A stretch of 52,525 nt of DNA from a bacterium. Lineage in GTDB: Bacteria > Bacillota > Bacilli > Lactobacillales > Streptococcaceae. The notes beneath the pieces were generated by a model, which saw only the letters and a program-made list of their open reading frames with translations, had not been told where the DNA came from and did no database searches. Location of the stretch: contig CAJNCJ010000013.1 in the NCBI GenBank assembly GCA_905221235.1, positions 1 to 52,525 of the forward strand, read 5' to 3'. Positions 34,577 to 46,533 of the stretch are shown here, piece after piece; the stretch's first letter is position 1; every line of letters starts with the position of its first letter. A program made the translations under genes and the position numbers.

Positions 34577-35800
34577 ATGAAACGTTCTCTCGACTCTAGA
34601 GTCGATTATAGTTTGCTATTGCCAGTGTTTTTCCTACTGGTTATCGGCGTAGTGGCTATTTATATAGCCGTTAGTCATGATTATCCAAATAATATTTTGC
34701 CCATTTTAGGGCAGCAGGTCGCCTGGATTGCCTTGGGACTTGTGATTGGTTTTATAGTCATGCTCTTTAATACAGAATTTCTTTGGAAAGTGACCCCTTT
34801 TCTATATATGTTAGGTTTGGGACTCATGGTCTTGCCGATCGTCTTTTATAATCCAAGCTTAGTTGCATCAACGGGTGCCAAAAACTGGGTATCAATAAAT
34901 GGAATTACCCTATTCCAACCGTCAGAATTTATGAAGATATCCTATATCCTCATGTTGGCTCGTGTCATTGTCCAATTTACAAAGAAACATAAGGAATGGA
35001 AACGTACAGTTCCGCTGGACTTTTTATTAATTTTTTGGATGATTGTCTTTACCATTCCAGTCCTAGTTCTTTTGGCACTTCAAAGTGACTTGGGGACGGC
35101 TTTGGTTTTTGTAGCCATTTTCTCAGGAATCGTCTTACTATCAGGAGTTTCTTGGAAAATTATTATTCCAGTATTTGTGACTGCTGTAACAGGAGTTGCT
35201 GGATTCTTAGCCATTTTTATCAGTAAGGGTGGTCGGGCTTTTCTCCATCAATTGGGGATGCCAACCTACCAAATCAATCGTATCTTGGCTTGGCTCAATC
35301 CATTTGACTTTGCCCAAACAACCACTTACCAACAGGCTCAAGGACAAATTGCCATTGGAAGTGGTGGCTTATTTGGTCAAGGTTTTAATGCTTCGAATCT
35401 GCTTATTCCAGTTCGTGAGTCGGATATGATTTTCACGGTGATCGCAGAAGATTTTGGCTTTATTGGCTCTGTCCTTGTTATTGCCCTTTACCTCATGCTC
35501 ATTTACCGTATGTTGAAGATTACTCTCAAATCAAATAACCAGTTTTACACCTATATTTCTACAGGTTTGATTATGATGTTGCTTTTCCACATCTTTGAAA
35601 ATATCGGCGCTGTGACGGGTTTGCTTCCTTTGACTGGGATTCCACTGCCTTTTATTTCGCAAGGAGGATCGGCTATTATTAGTAATTTGATCGGTGTTGG
35701 TTTGCTTTTATCGATGAGTTACCAGACCAATCTAGCTGAAGAAAAGAGTGGAAAAGTCCGATTCAAGCGGAAAAAGGTTGTATTAAAACGAATCAAATAA
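34577..35800 (+). CDS. rodA: RodA, SEDS peptidoglycan glycosyltransferase
   Basis: About 407 residues with ten hydrophobic segments, a SEDS-family lipid II polymerase working in lateral or peripheral wall synthesis with a class B PBP. Family signs are LFQPSEFMKISYILMLARV, LALQSDLGTALVF and LTGIPLPFISQGGSAI. The order dinG-rodA-DJ-1-HAD-gyrB-ezrA is, as I recall, the pneumococcal rodA locus, which argues against FtsW. The frame is open to 34550; I chose the ATG at 34577 because it starts the conserved MKRSLDSRVDYSLLLP. The ribosome-binding site is weak (AAGG), so coupling to dinG is likely. Confidence 0.92.
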   Translation: MKRSLDSRVDYSLLLPVFFLLVIGVVAIYIAVSHDYPNNILPILGQQVAWIALGLVIGFIVMLFNTEFLWKVTPFLYMLGLGLMVLPIVFYNPSLVASTGAKNWVSINGITLFQPSEFMKISYILMLARVIVQFTKKHKEWKRTVPLDFLLIFWMIVFTIPVLVLLALQSDLGTALVFVAIFSGIVLLSGVSWKIIIPVFVTAVTGVAGFLAIFISKGGRAFLHQLGMPTYQINRILAWLNPFDFAQTTTYQQAQGQIAIGSGGLFGQGFNASNLLIPVRESDMIFTVIAEDFGFIGSVLVIALYLMLIYRMLKITLKSNNQFYTYISTGLIMMLLFHIFENIGAVTGLLPLTGIPLPFISQGGSAIISNLIGVGLLLSMSYQTNLAEEKSGKVRFKRKKVVLKRIK

Positions 35801-35810
35801 GGAGAAAATC

Positions 35811-36365
35811 ATGGTTAAAGTGGCAGTTATGTTAGCTCAGGGCTTTGAAGAAATTGAAGCTTTGACAGTTGTGGATGTTTTGCGTCGTGCAAATATCACT
35901 TGTGATATGGTTGGTTTTGAAGAGCAAGTGACAGGTTCGCACGCAATCCAAGTAAGAGCGGATCGTGTCTTTGATGGTGATTTATCAGACTATGACATGA
36001 TTGTCCTTCCTGGAGGGATGCCTGGTTCTGCACATTTGCGTGACAATCAGGCCTTGATTCAAGAATTGCAAAGCTTCGAGCAAGAAGGGAAGAAACTGGC
36101 AGCTATTTGTGCGGCGCCAATTGCCCTCAATCAAGCAGGGGTATTGAAAAACAAGCAGTACACTTGTTATGACGGTGTTCAAGAGCAAATCCTTGATGGT
36201 CAATACGTCAAGGAAACAGTAGTGGTAGATGGACATTTGATAACCAGTCGGGGCCCTTCAACAGCCCTTGCCTTTGCCTATGAGTTGGTGGAGCAACTAG
36301 GAGGAGACGCAGAGAGTTTAAGAACAGGGATGCTCTATCGAGATGTCTTTGGTAAAAATCAATAA
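35811..36365 (+). CDS. DJ-1/PfpI family protein
   Basis: A 184-residue flavodoxin-like protein of the DJ-1/ThiJ/YajL type. The nucleophile is C100 in LAAIC100AAPIAL, with a glutamate from GFEEIEA (residues 11-17) beside it. Such proteins are described as glyoxalase/deglycase or redox-responsive chaperones, and the activity is not settled. AAGGAG precedes the ATG and rodA ends 10 bp upstream. A terminator follows at 36366. Confidence 0.88.
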   Translation: MVKVAVMLAQGFEEIEALTVVDVLRRANITCDMVGFEEQVTGSHAIQVRADRVFDGDLSDYDMIVLPGGMPGSAHLRDNQALIQELQSFEQEGKKLAAICAAPIALNQAGVLKNKQYTCYDGVQEQILDGQYVKETVVVDGHLITSRGPSTALAFAYELVEQLGGDAESLRTGMLYRDVFGKNQ

Positions 36366-36391
36366 AACGGGAGTCAACCTCTCGTTTTTTT
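36366..36391 (+). terminator. Terminator after DJ-1 gene
   Basis: AACGGGAG (36366-36373) pairs with CTCTCGTT (36379-36386) with one wobble, then TTTTTT. Confidence 0.75.
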
Positions 36392-36434
36392 ATGTGGAAA
36401 ACTCAGGGAAATCATCGCTTTTTTAACGAAAAAA

Positions 36435-36443
36435 TGGTATAAT
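36435..36443 (+). promoter_or_regulatory. Extended -10 promoter of HAD-gyrB (leaderless)
   Basis: TGGTATAAT ends seven bases before the ATG at 36451. An earlier ATG at 36442 overlaps this -10 and cannot be translated from it. Confidence 0.7.
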
Positions 36444-36450
36444 GAAAGCT

Positions 36451-38975
<2,525 letters not shown>

Positions 38976-39012
38976 AAAATCGGGAGAAGTAGTTCCCTTG
39001 GTCTAAAAAATA

Positions 39013-39021
39013 TGATATAAT
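39013..39021 (+). promoter_or_regulatory. Extended -10 promoter of ezrA
   Basis: TGATATAAT, 35 bases before the ATG at 39057, which has AAAGGAG as ribosome-binding site. Confidence 0.6.
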
Positions 39022-39056
39022 CGTTACGATTGTTTCAAGTAAAAAAGGAGTTTAAT

Positions 39057-40784
39057 ATGTCTGCTAGACTAGTAATTTATTTAATAATTGCAGTTGCAGT
39101 TTTATTGGTCATTGCCTATACTATCGCAATCTATGTCAGGAAGCGCAATGAAAGTAAATTAGCAATTTTAGAAGAAAAAAAAGAAGAGCTGTACAATCTT
39201 CCAGTTAATGATGAAGTTGAAGCTGTAAAGAATATGCATTTGATTGGACAAAGTCAGGTGACTTTCCGTGAATGGAATCAAAAATGGGTTGACCTATCTC
39301 TTAACTCTTTTGCTGATATCGAAAATAATCTTTTCGAGGCAGAAGGTTATAACAACTCATTCCGTTTTTTCAAGGCCAGTCATCAAATTGACCAAATCGA
39401 GAGCCAAATTACTTTGATTGAAGAAGATATTGCGGCAATTCGCAATGCCTTGGCAGATTTGGAGAAACAAGAGTCTAAAAATAGTGGACGTGTTCTTCAT
39501 ACCTTGGACTTGTTTGAAGAGTTGCAACACCGAGTTGCTGATCATTCTGAAGAATATGGTAAAGGTTTGTCTGAAATCGAAAAACAATTGGAAAATATCC
39601 AATCAGAGTTTTCTCAGTTTGTAACTTTAAACTCGTCTGGTGACCCAGTAGAAGCTGCTGTGATTTTGGATAATGCTGAAAATCATATCTTGGCTTTGAC
39701 ACATATTGTTGATCGTATACCAGCAGTTGTAACAACATTATCTAAAGAGCTACCTGATCAGTTGGAAGATTTAGAAGATGGCTACCGTAAGCTTTTAGAT
39801 GCTAATTATCATTTTGCTGAAACGGATATCGAAGCTCGTTTCCAATTGCTTCATGAAGCTCTCAAGAAAAATCATGAGAATATTGCGCAACTAGAATTGG
39901 ATAATGCCGAGTACGAAAATACTCAAATCCAAGAAGAGATTAATGCACTTTACGATATCTTTACAAGAGAAATTGCAGCACAGAAAGTGGTAGAAGGTTT
40001 AGTAGCAACACTTCCTACTTATCTGCAACATATGAAGGAAAATAATGCTTTATTGATAGAAGATATTGAGCGTTTGAGCAAGAACTATTTACTTTCTGAG
40101 TCAGATGCAAGTCATGTTCATAGATTGCAAGCTGAGTTAGAGTCTTTGGAAGAATCTGTATTAGAATTAACTTCAGAACAAGAGGAACATTCTGAGCCAT
40201 ATTCATTACTTGAAGAACGTTTGGAAAACTTACAAGCGACTTTGAAAGAAATTGAGGATGAACAAGTTGAACTTAGTCAACGTCTTGCTCAGATTGAAAA
40301 AGATGATATCAATGCACGTCAAAAGGCAAATGTATATGTTAATCGTCTCCATACCATCAAGAGATATATGGAAAAACGGAATCTTCCAGGTATTCCTCAG
40401 AATTTCTTACAGTTGTTCTTTACAGCAAGTAACCATACAGAAGAGTTAATGGCTGAACTTGAAGAAGCACAGGTCAATATCGAAGTTGTAAATCGCATGC
40501 TTGAGATTGCAACGAATGATATGGAAGCTTTAGAAACGGAAACTTATAATATTGTGCAGTATGCAACCTTGACAGAGCAACTCTTACAATATTCTAACCG
40601 TTACCGCTCATTTGATGAACGCATTCAAGAAGCCTTTAATGAAGCTTTGGACATTTTTGAGAAAGAATTTGATTATCACGCTTCATTTGACAAGATTTCT
40701 CAAGCATTGGAAGTGGCAGAACCTGGTGTAACCAACCGTTTTGTTACTTCATATGAAAAAACACGTGAGACAATTCGTTTCTAA
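39057..40784 (+). CDS. ezrA: Septation ring regulator EzrA
   Basis: A 575-residue membrane-anchored coiled-coil protein. Residues 6-27 are the single membrane segment (VIYLIIAVAVLLVIAYTIAI), followed by about 540 residues of spectrin-like helices rich in Glu, Leu and Lys with repeated heptads. EzrA is a core division protein in streptococci that links FtsZ to wall synthesis. The C-terminus ends PGVTNRFVTSYEKTRETIRF. The frame opens at a TTG at 39030 but the AAAGGAG at 39045 sets the ATG at 39057. It is a single gene closed by a strong terminator. Confidence 0.96.
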   Translation: MSARLVIYLIIAVAVLLVIAYTIAIYVRKRNESKLAILEEKKEELYNLPVNDEVEAVKNMHLIGQSQVTFREWNQKWVDLSLNSFADIENNLFEAEGYNNSFRFFKASHQIDQIESQITLIEEDIAAIRNALADLEKQESKNSGRVLHTLDLFEELQHRVADHSEEYGKGLSEIEKQLENIQSEFSQFVTLNSSGDPVEAAVILDNAENHILALTHIVDRIPAVVTTLSKELPDQLEDLEDGYRKLLDANYHFAETDIEARFQLLHEALKKNHENIAQLELDNAEYENTQIQEEINALYDIFTREIAAQKVVEGLVATLPTYLQHMKENNALLIEDIERLSKNYLLSESDASHVHRLQAELESLEESVLELTSEQEEHSEPYSLLEERLENLQATLKEIEDEQVELSQRLAQIEKDDINARQKANVYVNRLHTIKRYMEKRNLPGIPQNFLQLFFTASNHTEELMAELEEAQVNIEVVNRMLEIATNDMEALETETYNIVQYATLTEQLLQYSNRYRSFDERIQEAFNEALDIFEKEFDYHASFDKISQALEVAEPGVTNRFVTSYEKTRETIRF

Positions 40785-40791
40785 AATAATA

Positions 40792-40834
40792 AAAAAGATT
40801 TGGTTTTGTGAGAAGCAGAACCAAATCTTTTTTA
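40792..40834 (+). terminator. Terminator of ezrA
   Basis: AAAAGATTTGGTTTTG pairs with CAGAACCAAATCTTTT; a run of T residues follows. A-rich left arm could also serve the convergent DUF1827 gene. Confidence 0.85.
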
Positions 40835-40958
40835 TTATTTGTCTATAAAATCTTGTATGATAAGATCTCAAGATAAAAAATTGGAGACGATTTAAAAAGC
40901 AAGTCAGAACCTATGTTTGGTCTATAAGGTTCAATAGCTTTCTAATCTCTCCAAAATT

Positions 40959-41258
40959 TTATTTGATTGGAATCGAAATCCCAATTAATTTTTCTGAGTA
41001 GAGGGTTTTGATATTAGCCTCATCAATAGAGTCCTTATCAATTTTACGTTTCAAGAAAAACTCTTGGATGGCTTCGATTTCAGTTTCTCGAATAGCACGG
41101 TGTTTGTTTGAGATGAGGATTTCATAGTGAAGCGGAGCTTGGGTAAAAATAACATCAGTATTTCCTGCTGAGTAAACCTCAACAAGGGTTGCATCTGTAC
41201 TTTCTAGCTGGCTTTTTACAAGTTGCGAATGTGAGTTTGTCGTATTGATAAGCTTCAT
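40959..41258 (-). CDS. DUF1827 family protein
   Basis: A 99-residue soluble protein, MKLINTTNSHSQLVKSQLES, with the compact alpha/beta pattern of DUF1827, a family known from streptococci and enterococci with no assigned function. CGGAGGAAA precedes the ATG. It is convergent with ezrA and lies downstream of a BOX element at 41318-41471. Confidence 0.75.
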   Translation of the reverse strand: MKLINTTNSHSQLVKSQLESTDATLVEVYSAGNTDVIFTQAPLHYEILISNKHRAIRETEIEAIQEFFLKRKIDKDSIDEANIKTLYSEKLIGISIPIK

Positions 41259-41317
41259 AACATTTCCTCCGATTTTCTAATTCTATTATAGCACTTTTTA
41301 AATAAAGTAGCTTGATT

Positions 41318-41471
41318 TATACTCAATGAAAATCAAAGAGTAAACTAGGAAGCTAGCCGCAGGTTGCTCAAAACACAGTTTTGAGGTTGTAGATAAGACT
41401 GACGAAGTCAGTGACTATATCTACGGCAAGGCGAAGCTGACGTGGTTTGAAGAGATTTTCGAAGAGTATTA
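41318..41471 (+). repeat. BOX element, A-B-C type
   Basis: It begins TATACTCAATG, has the boxB palindrome (ACTGACGAAGTCAGT) in the middle, and ends GACGTGGTTTGAAGAGATTTTCGAAGAGTATTA-like at 41471 (read in two parts). The length is exactly 154 bp, the A1B1C1 sum of 59, 45 and 50. Its last bases supply the stop codon of the NUDIX gene. Confidence 0.88.
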
Positions 41472-41921
41472 GTCAAGCTTATGCTGTTTTTTCCAAGATT
41501 GGATGGCCCATTTATGGCTACCACGTTTGAGATTTTCAATAGCCTCGTCAATAGGGAACCAGGCAATATGATTAAAGTCTTCTAGTGGTTTTTGAACTTC
41601 CTTGAAAGAGGTAGCTTCATAGAGGTAAGCAGGATTGTAGTAGTAGGTGTCACGGTGACGAGAGTAGAAATATTCGTCAGCTTGTCCGTAATAGGTACCA
41701 ATTTCAGCAGTGAATCCAAGCTCTTCAATCAATTCACGTTTTAGGGCTTCCTGATGATTTTCCCCTGCTTCAATTTCGCCACCTGGTAAGAACCAAGCGC
41801 CATTAGGCGCTTGAACAAGAACAATTTGTTTTTGTTCAGCGTCAGGGATAACTGCATATACGCCATAGCGTGAAACATAGTCTGTATTTGCTTTCTTTTC
41901 TCCGAAAGTTGGGTTTGCCAT
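41469..41921 (-). CDS. NUDIX hydrolase
   Basis: A 150-residue NUDIX protein. The complete Nudix box is visible, from GGEIEAGENHQEALK to RELIEELGF, fitting GX5EX7REUXEEXGU with every catalytic residue in place. The substrate could be an oxidised or surplus nucleoside diphosphate derivative and is not deducible. GAGGAAA precedes the ATG at 41921; the frame extends upstream but that part overlaps the promoter (TTGACA, 17-bp spacer, TATGAT on the minus strand, 41956-41984). Its stop codon TAA is the complement of the last three bases of the BOX element. Convergent with nothing close; clpE lies upstream on the same strand. Confidence 0.88.
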   Translation of the reverse strand: MANPTFGEKKANTDYVSRYGVYAVIPDAEQKQIVLVQAPNGAWFLPGGEIEAGENHQEALKRELIEELGFTAEIGTYYGQADEYFYSRHRDTYYYNPAYLYEATSFKEVQKPLEDFNHIAWFPIDEAIENLKRGSHKWAIQSWKKQHKLD

Positions 41922-41955
41922 TGAATTTTCCTCATTATCTAGTATTGTTATTATT

Positions 41956-41984
41956 ATCATAATGGACAAAGGGCAAGCTGTCAA
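41956..41984 (-). promoter_or_regulatory. Promoter of the NUDIX gene
   Basis: Minus strand: TTGACA (complement of 41979-41984), 17-bp spacer, TATGAT (complement of 41956-41961). Confidence 0.7.
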
Positions 41985-42010
41985 GAAATTACAGTTATTT
42001 TAGTCAAAAA

Positions 42011-42040
42011 GAAGCAGAAAAATTTCATTTTCTACTCCTT
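42011..42040 (-). terminator. Terminator of clpE
   Basis: On the minus strand GGAGTAGAAAA pairs with TTTTCTGCTTC (wobbles included), then T residues. It ends just before the NUDIX promoter. Confidence 0.7.
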
Positions 42041-42051
42041 TTCTATAGTAT

Positions 42052-44310
42052 TTATTTTTCTGTCTCAGAAGTTTTAACTTCTGCTTTTTTGGCAGATTTG
42101 ATTTGAATCTTGCCCTTGCTGGTCATAACTGCCTTGAGGTCTTTTTCGATTGGATTTTCAAGGTAGTAGTCAGTGATAGCGTCCTCTATATAGTCTTGAA
42201 TAGTACGACGGAGTGGGCGCGCCCCCATTTTTGGATCATAACCGAGGTCAACCAATTTTTCCTTGACTTTATCTGTCACATCGAGATGGATATTGTTGCT
42301 AGAGAGGCGCTTATTAACATCAGCTAGCATGAGCTCGACGATTTGAAGGAGATTATCCTTGCTGAGAGCTTTGAACTCGATGATGCCGTCAAAACGGTTC
42401 ATAAATTCTGGGCTAAAGAAGTTGCCGAGTTCACCGAGAACTGAGTTGGTACGTCCTTCGCGAGCTGCCCCAAAACCAACGCTAGCTTCGGCCTTACCCG
42501 TACCTGCATTTGAAGTCATGATAATAATGGCATCCTTGAAGCTGACGGTACGTCCTTGCCCATCTGTCAAACGGCCATCGTCCAAGACTTGCAGGAACAT
42601 ATGCATGACATCTGGATGGGCTTTTTCTACTTCATCCAAGAGAATAAGAGAGTAGGGATTACGGCGGACTTTTTCAGTTAATTGTCCAGCTTCATCATAG
42701 CCAACATAACCTGGAGGGGCGCCGACTAACTTAGCCACGCTGTGTTTTTCCATGTATTCACTCATGTCAAAGCGAATCATGCTATCAGCAGAACCAAAAA
42801 GTTCAATGGCTAGTTGTTTGGAAAGCTCTGTCTTACCGACACCAGTTGGCCCAACGAAGAGGAAGCTTCCAATGGGGCGGTTAGGAGTACCAAGTCCAAC
42901 ACGATTACGGCGAATAGCCTTAGCAATCTTATCGACAGCATCGTCCTGTCCAATAACATGAGACTTGAGGTCTTCGGCTAGATGGATGAGTTGAGATTGT
43001 TCTTTCTCTTTTAAATCACCAACAGGGATATTTGTTTTCTGCTCGATAATGTGCTCAATTGTTTTCTCACTGATGATAGGAGTATCTTGGTCCGTAACCT
43101 TTTTCTTTTGCATTTCCTTATACTTGGCAATCTGGTCACGGAAGTAGGCAGCTTTTTCAAAATCTTCCTCTCGTGTAGCTTGAGATTTGAGATTTTCAGC
43201 CTCAATCAAGCGCTGATCAATCACTTTAGGATCTACAAAATTCAAGGTCAAGTTCATCTTAGAACCCGCTTCATCTAAGAGGTCAATGGCCTTGTCTGGC
43301 AAGAAGCGATCTTGGATGTAGCGATTGGAAAGAGTGGCAGCTGCTTCAATTGCAGCATCGGTATACTGAACGTGGTGGTAGTCTTCGTATTTCTTTTGAA
43401 TCCCTTTGAGGATAGTGATTGTTTCTTCCACTGTTGGTTCATCGACCTTAACAGGCTGCATACGACGTTCTAGGGCAGCATCTTTTTCAATGATACGGTA
43501 TTCATTGAGGGTAGTGGCACCGACCAGTTGCAGTTCCCCACGAGCAAGGGCTGGCTTGAGGATATTTCCTGCATCCATATTGCCATCGCCTGCAGAACCA
43601 GCACCGACAATTTCATGGATTTCATCGATAAAGAGAATGATGTCCTCACGTTTGCGAATTTCTTCCATGAGTTTTTGCATGCGTTCTTCAAATTGTCCAC
43701 GGATACCCGTTCCTTGAACCAAGCTAACCACATCCAGACGGATGACTTGTTTACCTTGGAGTTTATGTGGAACATCACCATCGACGATTTTTTGAGCTAG
43801 ACCTTCGACAACGGCAGTTTTTCCGACACCAGGTTCACCGATAAGAACAGGATTATTCTTGGTTCTACGATTGAGAATCTCGATGACACGGATAATCTCA
43901 TCATCTCGCCCAATAACGGGGTCGATATCGCCACGACGAGCAATCTCAGTTACGTTGATACCAAATTCTTCCAGCAGGCCTTTTTCTTGGCTTGGAGGCG
44001 GAGTTTGAGCAGATCCACGATTTTGGGAGCCATAACCGCCGTTTCCACCGTAACCTCCACCTGATTGGGTTGGAGGAATAGGAGGAATATTGCTAGAAGG
44101 TCTGAAATTGTTTAGATCATTGAAGAAATCACCAAAGGGATCGAAGTCACGATTGTTTAAATCCGTCATGCCTTTAAAGAGACTGTTGTTAGGGTCAGTC
44201 TTGATAATCTTGTAACAGTTTTGACAGAGGTCAATTTGTTTTTGTTTTCCATTGAGATTGGTATAAAGATGAATTGTTGAGTCGTTAATTTTACAGTTTT
44301 GACAAAGCAT
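42052..44310 (-). CDS. clpE: ATP-dependent Clp protease ATPase subunit ClpE
   Basis: A 752-residue class I AAA+ unfoldase. It begins with the ClpE zinc finger ([11 protein letters not shown] and LCQNCYKI, two CxxC pairs), then a Gly/Pro-rich linker. First AAA domain: [13 protein letters not shown] near residue 160. A UVR-like coiled coil lies near residues 370-430 ([20 protein letters not shown]). The second AAA domain has [13 protein letters not shown] near residue 490. It unfolds proteins for ClpP, chiefly under heat stress. A CtsR box overlaps the transcription start region, matching the known CtsR control of clpE. GAGGTAG precedes the ATG. Confidence 0.96.
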   Translation of the reverse strand: MLCQNCKINDSTIHLYTNLNGKQKQIDLCQNCYKIIKTDPNNSLFKGMTDLNNRDFDPFGDFFNDLNNFRPSSNIPPIPPTQSGGGYGGNGGYGSQNRGSAQTPPPSQEKGLLEEFGINVTEIARRGDIDPVIGRDDEIIRVIEILNRRTKNNPVLIGEPGVGKTAVVEGLAQKIVDGDVPHKLQGKQVIRLDVVSLVQGTGIRGQFEERMQKLMEEIRKREDIILFIDEIHEIVGAGSAGDGNMDAGNILKPALARGELQLVGATTLNEYRIIEKDAALERRMQPVKVDEPTVEETITILKGIQKKYEDYHHVQYTDAAIEAAATLSNRYIQDRFLPDKAIDLLDEAGSKMNLTLNFVDPKVIDQRLIEAENLKSQATREEDFEKAAYFRDQIAKYKEMQKKKVTDQDTPIISEKTIEHIIEQKTNIPVGDLKEKEQSQLIHLAEDLKSHVIGQDDAVDKIAKAIRRNRVGLGTPNRPIGSFLFVGPTGVGKTELSKQLAIELFGSADSMIRFDMSEYMEKHSVAKLVGAPPGYVGYDEAGQLTEKVRRNPYSLILLDEVEKAHPDVMHMFLQVLDDGRLTDGQGRTVSFKDAIIIMTSNAGTGKAEASVGFGAAREGRTNSVLGELGNFFSPEFMNRFDGIIEFKALSKDNLLQIVELMLADVNKRLSSNNIHLDVTDKVKEKLVDLGYDPKMGARPLRRTIQDYIEDAITDYYLENPIEKDLKAVMTSKGKIQIKSAKKAEVKTSETEK

Positions 44311-44350
44311 ACATCTACCTCATTTCTTTCTTTAGCCTGACCTGTCCAAA

Positions 44351-44367
44351 GGTCAAAAATAGTCAAA
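44351..44367. promoter_or_regulatory. CtsR box upstream of clpE
   Basis: GGTCAAA, three bases, AGTCAAA: a direct heptamer repeat of the CtsR consensus (A/GGTCAAANANA/GGTCAAA) with one mismatch. It is downstream of the -10 of clpE. Confidence 0.85.
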
Positions 44368-44380
44368 TTTCTATACTCTC

Positions 44381-44408
44381 ATTATAACAGGATTGGACTG
44401 TAAAGCAA
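44381..44408 (-). promoter_or_regulatory. Promoter of clpE
   Basis: Minus strand: TTGCTT (complement of 44403-44408), 16-bp spacer, TATAAT (complement of 44381-44386). The start point should lie near 44374, so the CtsR box begins a few bases inside the transcript. Confidence 0.65.
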
Positions 44409-44466
44409 GTAAAAAGATTGCAGCTTTGAGAAGTTGTTACTATGAAAATTTTTGTGAATTTGGACT

Positions 44467-44502
44467 ATAAAAAAATCCTATTTGTGAGACAAAAAGGATT
44501 TT
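44467..44502 (-). terminator. Terminator of the DUF1797 gene
   Basis: On the minus strand AAAATCC pairs with GGATTTT and, inside, TTTGT with ACAAA, followed by T residues. Confidence 0.65.
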
Positions 44503-44540
44503 GGTTAGACATGCAGGGTTTAATCCCAGCTTGTTTTAGA

Positions 44541-44771
44541 TTAGTAGAGAAGTTCGTAAATTTCCATTGCAATCAAGTCAATGCTGTCAAAAGTATAAGT
44601 TTCGCGAGCTTCTACATCACGAAGGGTAAAGATTGAACCGTTTTCTTCGTCGTGGCTGTATGCAACTTCTGCAACAACAACTCCTTCGCGTTCAAAATTA
44701 CGTTTTAAATTTCCGCCGTCTTTTGCCATTGCTTCAAGGCGGTTGATGATTCTAACCAAATGTGATTCCAT
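44541..44771 (-). CDS. DUF1797 (YkuJ) family protein
   Basis: A 76-residue acidic protein, MESHLVRIINRLEAMAKDGGN, matching the small YkuJ/DUF1797 family of Firmicutes in length and in the RRFERxG-like NFEREGVVVAEVAYS core. Function unknown. AAGGAG precedes the ATG, and an extended -10 TGGTAAAAT lies on the minus strand near 44802-44810. It is monocistronic and divergent from the permease gene at 44962. Confidence 0.8.
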   Translation of the reverse strand: MESHLVRIINRLEAMAKDGGNLKRNFEREGVVVAEVAYSHDEENGSIFTLRDVEARETYTFDSIDLIAMEIYELLY

Positions 44772-44898
44772 TTTGATTCTCCTTCATTTCTTATCGTTAC
44801 TATTTTACCATAAAGGAGGCCAACTTGACTAGAAAAAACTAAGATTTCTCGCTAATTCTACTAGCTTAAAGTTTTTTTGAATAAATCGGATAAAAAGT

Positions 44899-44927
44899 TT
44901 GAATTTTAATTCAATACATGTTATAAT
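44899..44927 (+). promoter_or_regulatory. Promoter of the amino-acid permease operon
   Basis: TTGAAT at 44899-44904, 17-bp spacer, TATAAT at 44922-44927 with TG one base ahead (extended -10). Confidence 0.7.
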
Positions 44928-44961
44928 CATACAGTATTCTATTTTAGAAAGCAGTGTGACT

Positions 44962-45645
44962 ATGAATTTTTCTTTTTTACCTAAGTATTTACCTTATTTT
45001 AACTATGGGGCTGTTGTGACGGTTCTCATTTCTATCTGTGTTGTCTTTTTGGGAACCATTTTGGGTGTTGTCTTGGCTTTTGGGCAACGTTCAAAGTTTA
45101 AACCGCTTGTCTGGCTAGCCAACTTGTACGTTTGGATTTTCCGTGGGACACCGATGATGGTTCAGATTATGATTGCCTTTGCTCTTATGCATATCAATGC
45201 TCCGACTATTCAGGTTGGGATTTTGGGTGTTGATCTTTCTCGCTTGATTCCAGGGATTTTGATTATCTCTATGAACAGTGGTGCTTATGTTTCTGAGACT
45301 GTTCGTGCCGGGATTAATGCGGTGCCTAAGGGGCAGTTAGAGGCGGCTTATTCGCTAGGAATTCGTCCTAAAAATGCCATGCGTTATGTGATTTTGCCAC
45401 AAGCTATCAAAAATATCTTGCCAGCATTGGGGAACGAATTTATCACCATTATCAAGGACAGCTCCCTCTTATCAGCTATTGGAGTCATGGAGTTGTGGAA
45501 TGGGGCTACAACAGTTTCTACAACAACCTATCTACCTCTGACTCCACTTTTATTTGCAGCCTTTTACTATTTGATTATGACTTCTATTTTGACAGTGGCC
45601 TTGAAAGCTTTTGAAAAACGTATGGGACAAGGAGATAAGAAATAA
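44962..45645 (+). CDS. Polar amino-acid ABC transporter permease
   Basis: A 227-residue permease of the HisMQ/GlnP family with about five membrane segments. The EAA loop is [20 protein letters not shown] near residue 125-145, and [13 protein letters not shown] before it. The frame starts further upstream, but the ATG at 44962 gives the normal N-terminus and leaves a 30-base leader. The ribosome-binding site is weak. Its stop overlaps the ATPase start as TAATG. No substrate-binding gene is in the operon, so it must use an unlinked one (see 12977). Confidence 0.85.
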   Translation: MNFSFLPKYLPYFNYGAVVTVLISICVVFLGTILGVVLAFGQRSKFKPLVWLANLYVWIFRGTPMMVQIMIAFALMHINAPTIQVGILGVDLSRLIPGILIISMNSGAYVSETVRAGINAVPKGQLEAAYSLGIRPKNAMRYVILPQAIKNILPALGNEFITIIKDSSLLSAIGVMELWNGATTVSTTTYLPLTPLLFAAFYYLIMTSILTVALKAFEKRMGQGDKK

Positions 45646-46379
45646 TGACAGAAACCTTGATAAAAATTGAAAATTTACATAAATCATTTGGAAAGAATGA
45701 AGTATTGAAGGGCATCAATCTCGAGATTAAACGTGGAGAAGTTGTTGTTATCATCGGTCCTTCAGGGAGCGGGAAATCTACCTTACTTCGCTCTATGAAT
45801 TTGTTGGAAGAAGCAACTAAGGGGAAGGTTATCTTTGAGGGAGTCGATATTACGGACAAGAAGAATGACCTCTTTGCCATGCGTGAGAAGATGGGTATGG
45901 TTTTCCAACAATTTAACCTCTTTCCTAATATGACTGTGATGGAAAATATCACCTTGTCACCTATCAAGACCAAAGGTGAGAGCAAGGCAGTGGCTGAGAA
46001 GAGAGCCCAAGAGTTGTTGGAAAAAGTTGGTTTGCCAGATAAGGCAGATGCTTATCCACAGAGTCTGTCGGGTGGACAGCAACAACGGATTGCCATTGCG
46101 CGTGGTTTGGCTATGGAACCAGATGCTTTGCTCTTTGACGAGCCAACCTCAGCCTTGGACCCTGAAATGGTAGGAGAGGTACTGGCTGTTATGCAAGACC
46201 TTGCCAAATCAGGAATGACTATGGTTATCGTAACACATGAAATGGGATTTGCCCGTGAGGTGGCAGACCGTGTTATCTTTATGGCAGACGGTGTGGTTGT
46301 TGAAGACGGAACACCTGAACAGATTTTTGAACAAACCCAAGAACAACGGACTAAAGACTTCTTGAGTAAGGTTCTATAA
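45645..46379 (+). CDS. Amino-acid ABC transporter ATPase
   Basis: A 244-residue ATPase of the PAAT (polar amino acid) type: Walker [16 protein letters not shown]-loop [13 protein letters not shown], signature LSGGQQQR, Walker [14 protein letters not shown] and H-loop [10 protein letters not shown]. All motifs are canonical. It is coupled to the permease gene and followed by a clear terminator. From memory the pneumococcal pair was linked with arginine uptake with detached binding proteins; that is inference here. Confidence 0.9.
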   Translation: MTETLIKIENLHKSFGKNEVLKGINLEIKRGEVVVIIGPSGSGKSTLLRSMNLLEEATKGKVIFEGVDITDKKNDLFAMREKMGMVFQQFNLFPNMTVMENITLSPIKTKGESKAVAEKRAQELLEKVGLPDKADAYPQSLSGGQQQRIAIARGLAMEPDALLFDEPTSALDPEMVGEVLAVMQDLAKSGMTMVIVTHEMGFAREVADRVIFMADGVVVEDGTPEQIFEQTQEQRTKDFLSKVL

Positions 46380-46410
46380 TCTATTTTGAAATTTGCAAGA
46401 CAAGATTAGT

Positions 46411-46437
46411 GAAAAGCTCGACCAGAGCTTTTTCTTA
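46411..46437 (+). terminator. Terminator of the amino-acid permease operon
   Basis: AAAAGCTC (46412-46419) pairs with GAGCTTTT (46425-46432), then TTCTT. Confidence 0.8.
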
Positions 46438-46494
46438 TAGTTTGAAACTATAGGATTGCCTAGAAAAGAAGTGTTAGAGGGTACTAGCAGTTTT

Positions 46495-46503
46495 TGGTAT
46501 AAT
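46495..46503 (+). promoter_or_regulatory. Extended -10 promoter of folD
   Basis: TGGTATAAT ends 30 bases before the ATG at 46534. Confidence 0.65.
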
Positions 46504-46533
46504 GGAAGATATTTGAAAGAAAAGAGAATTGAT

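Noticed and set aside
36442..36450. ATG at 36442 as start of the HAD gene
   Set aside because: It overlaps the -10 of the promoter, so it would not be in the transcript.
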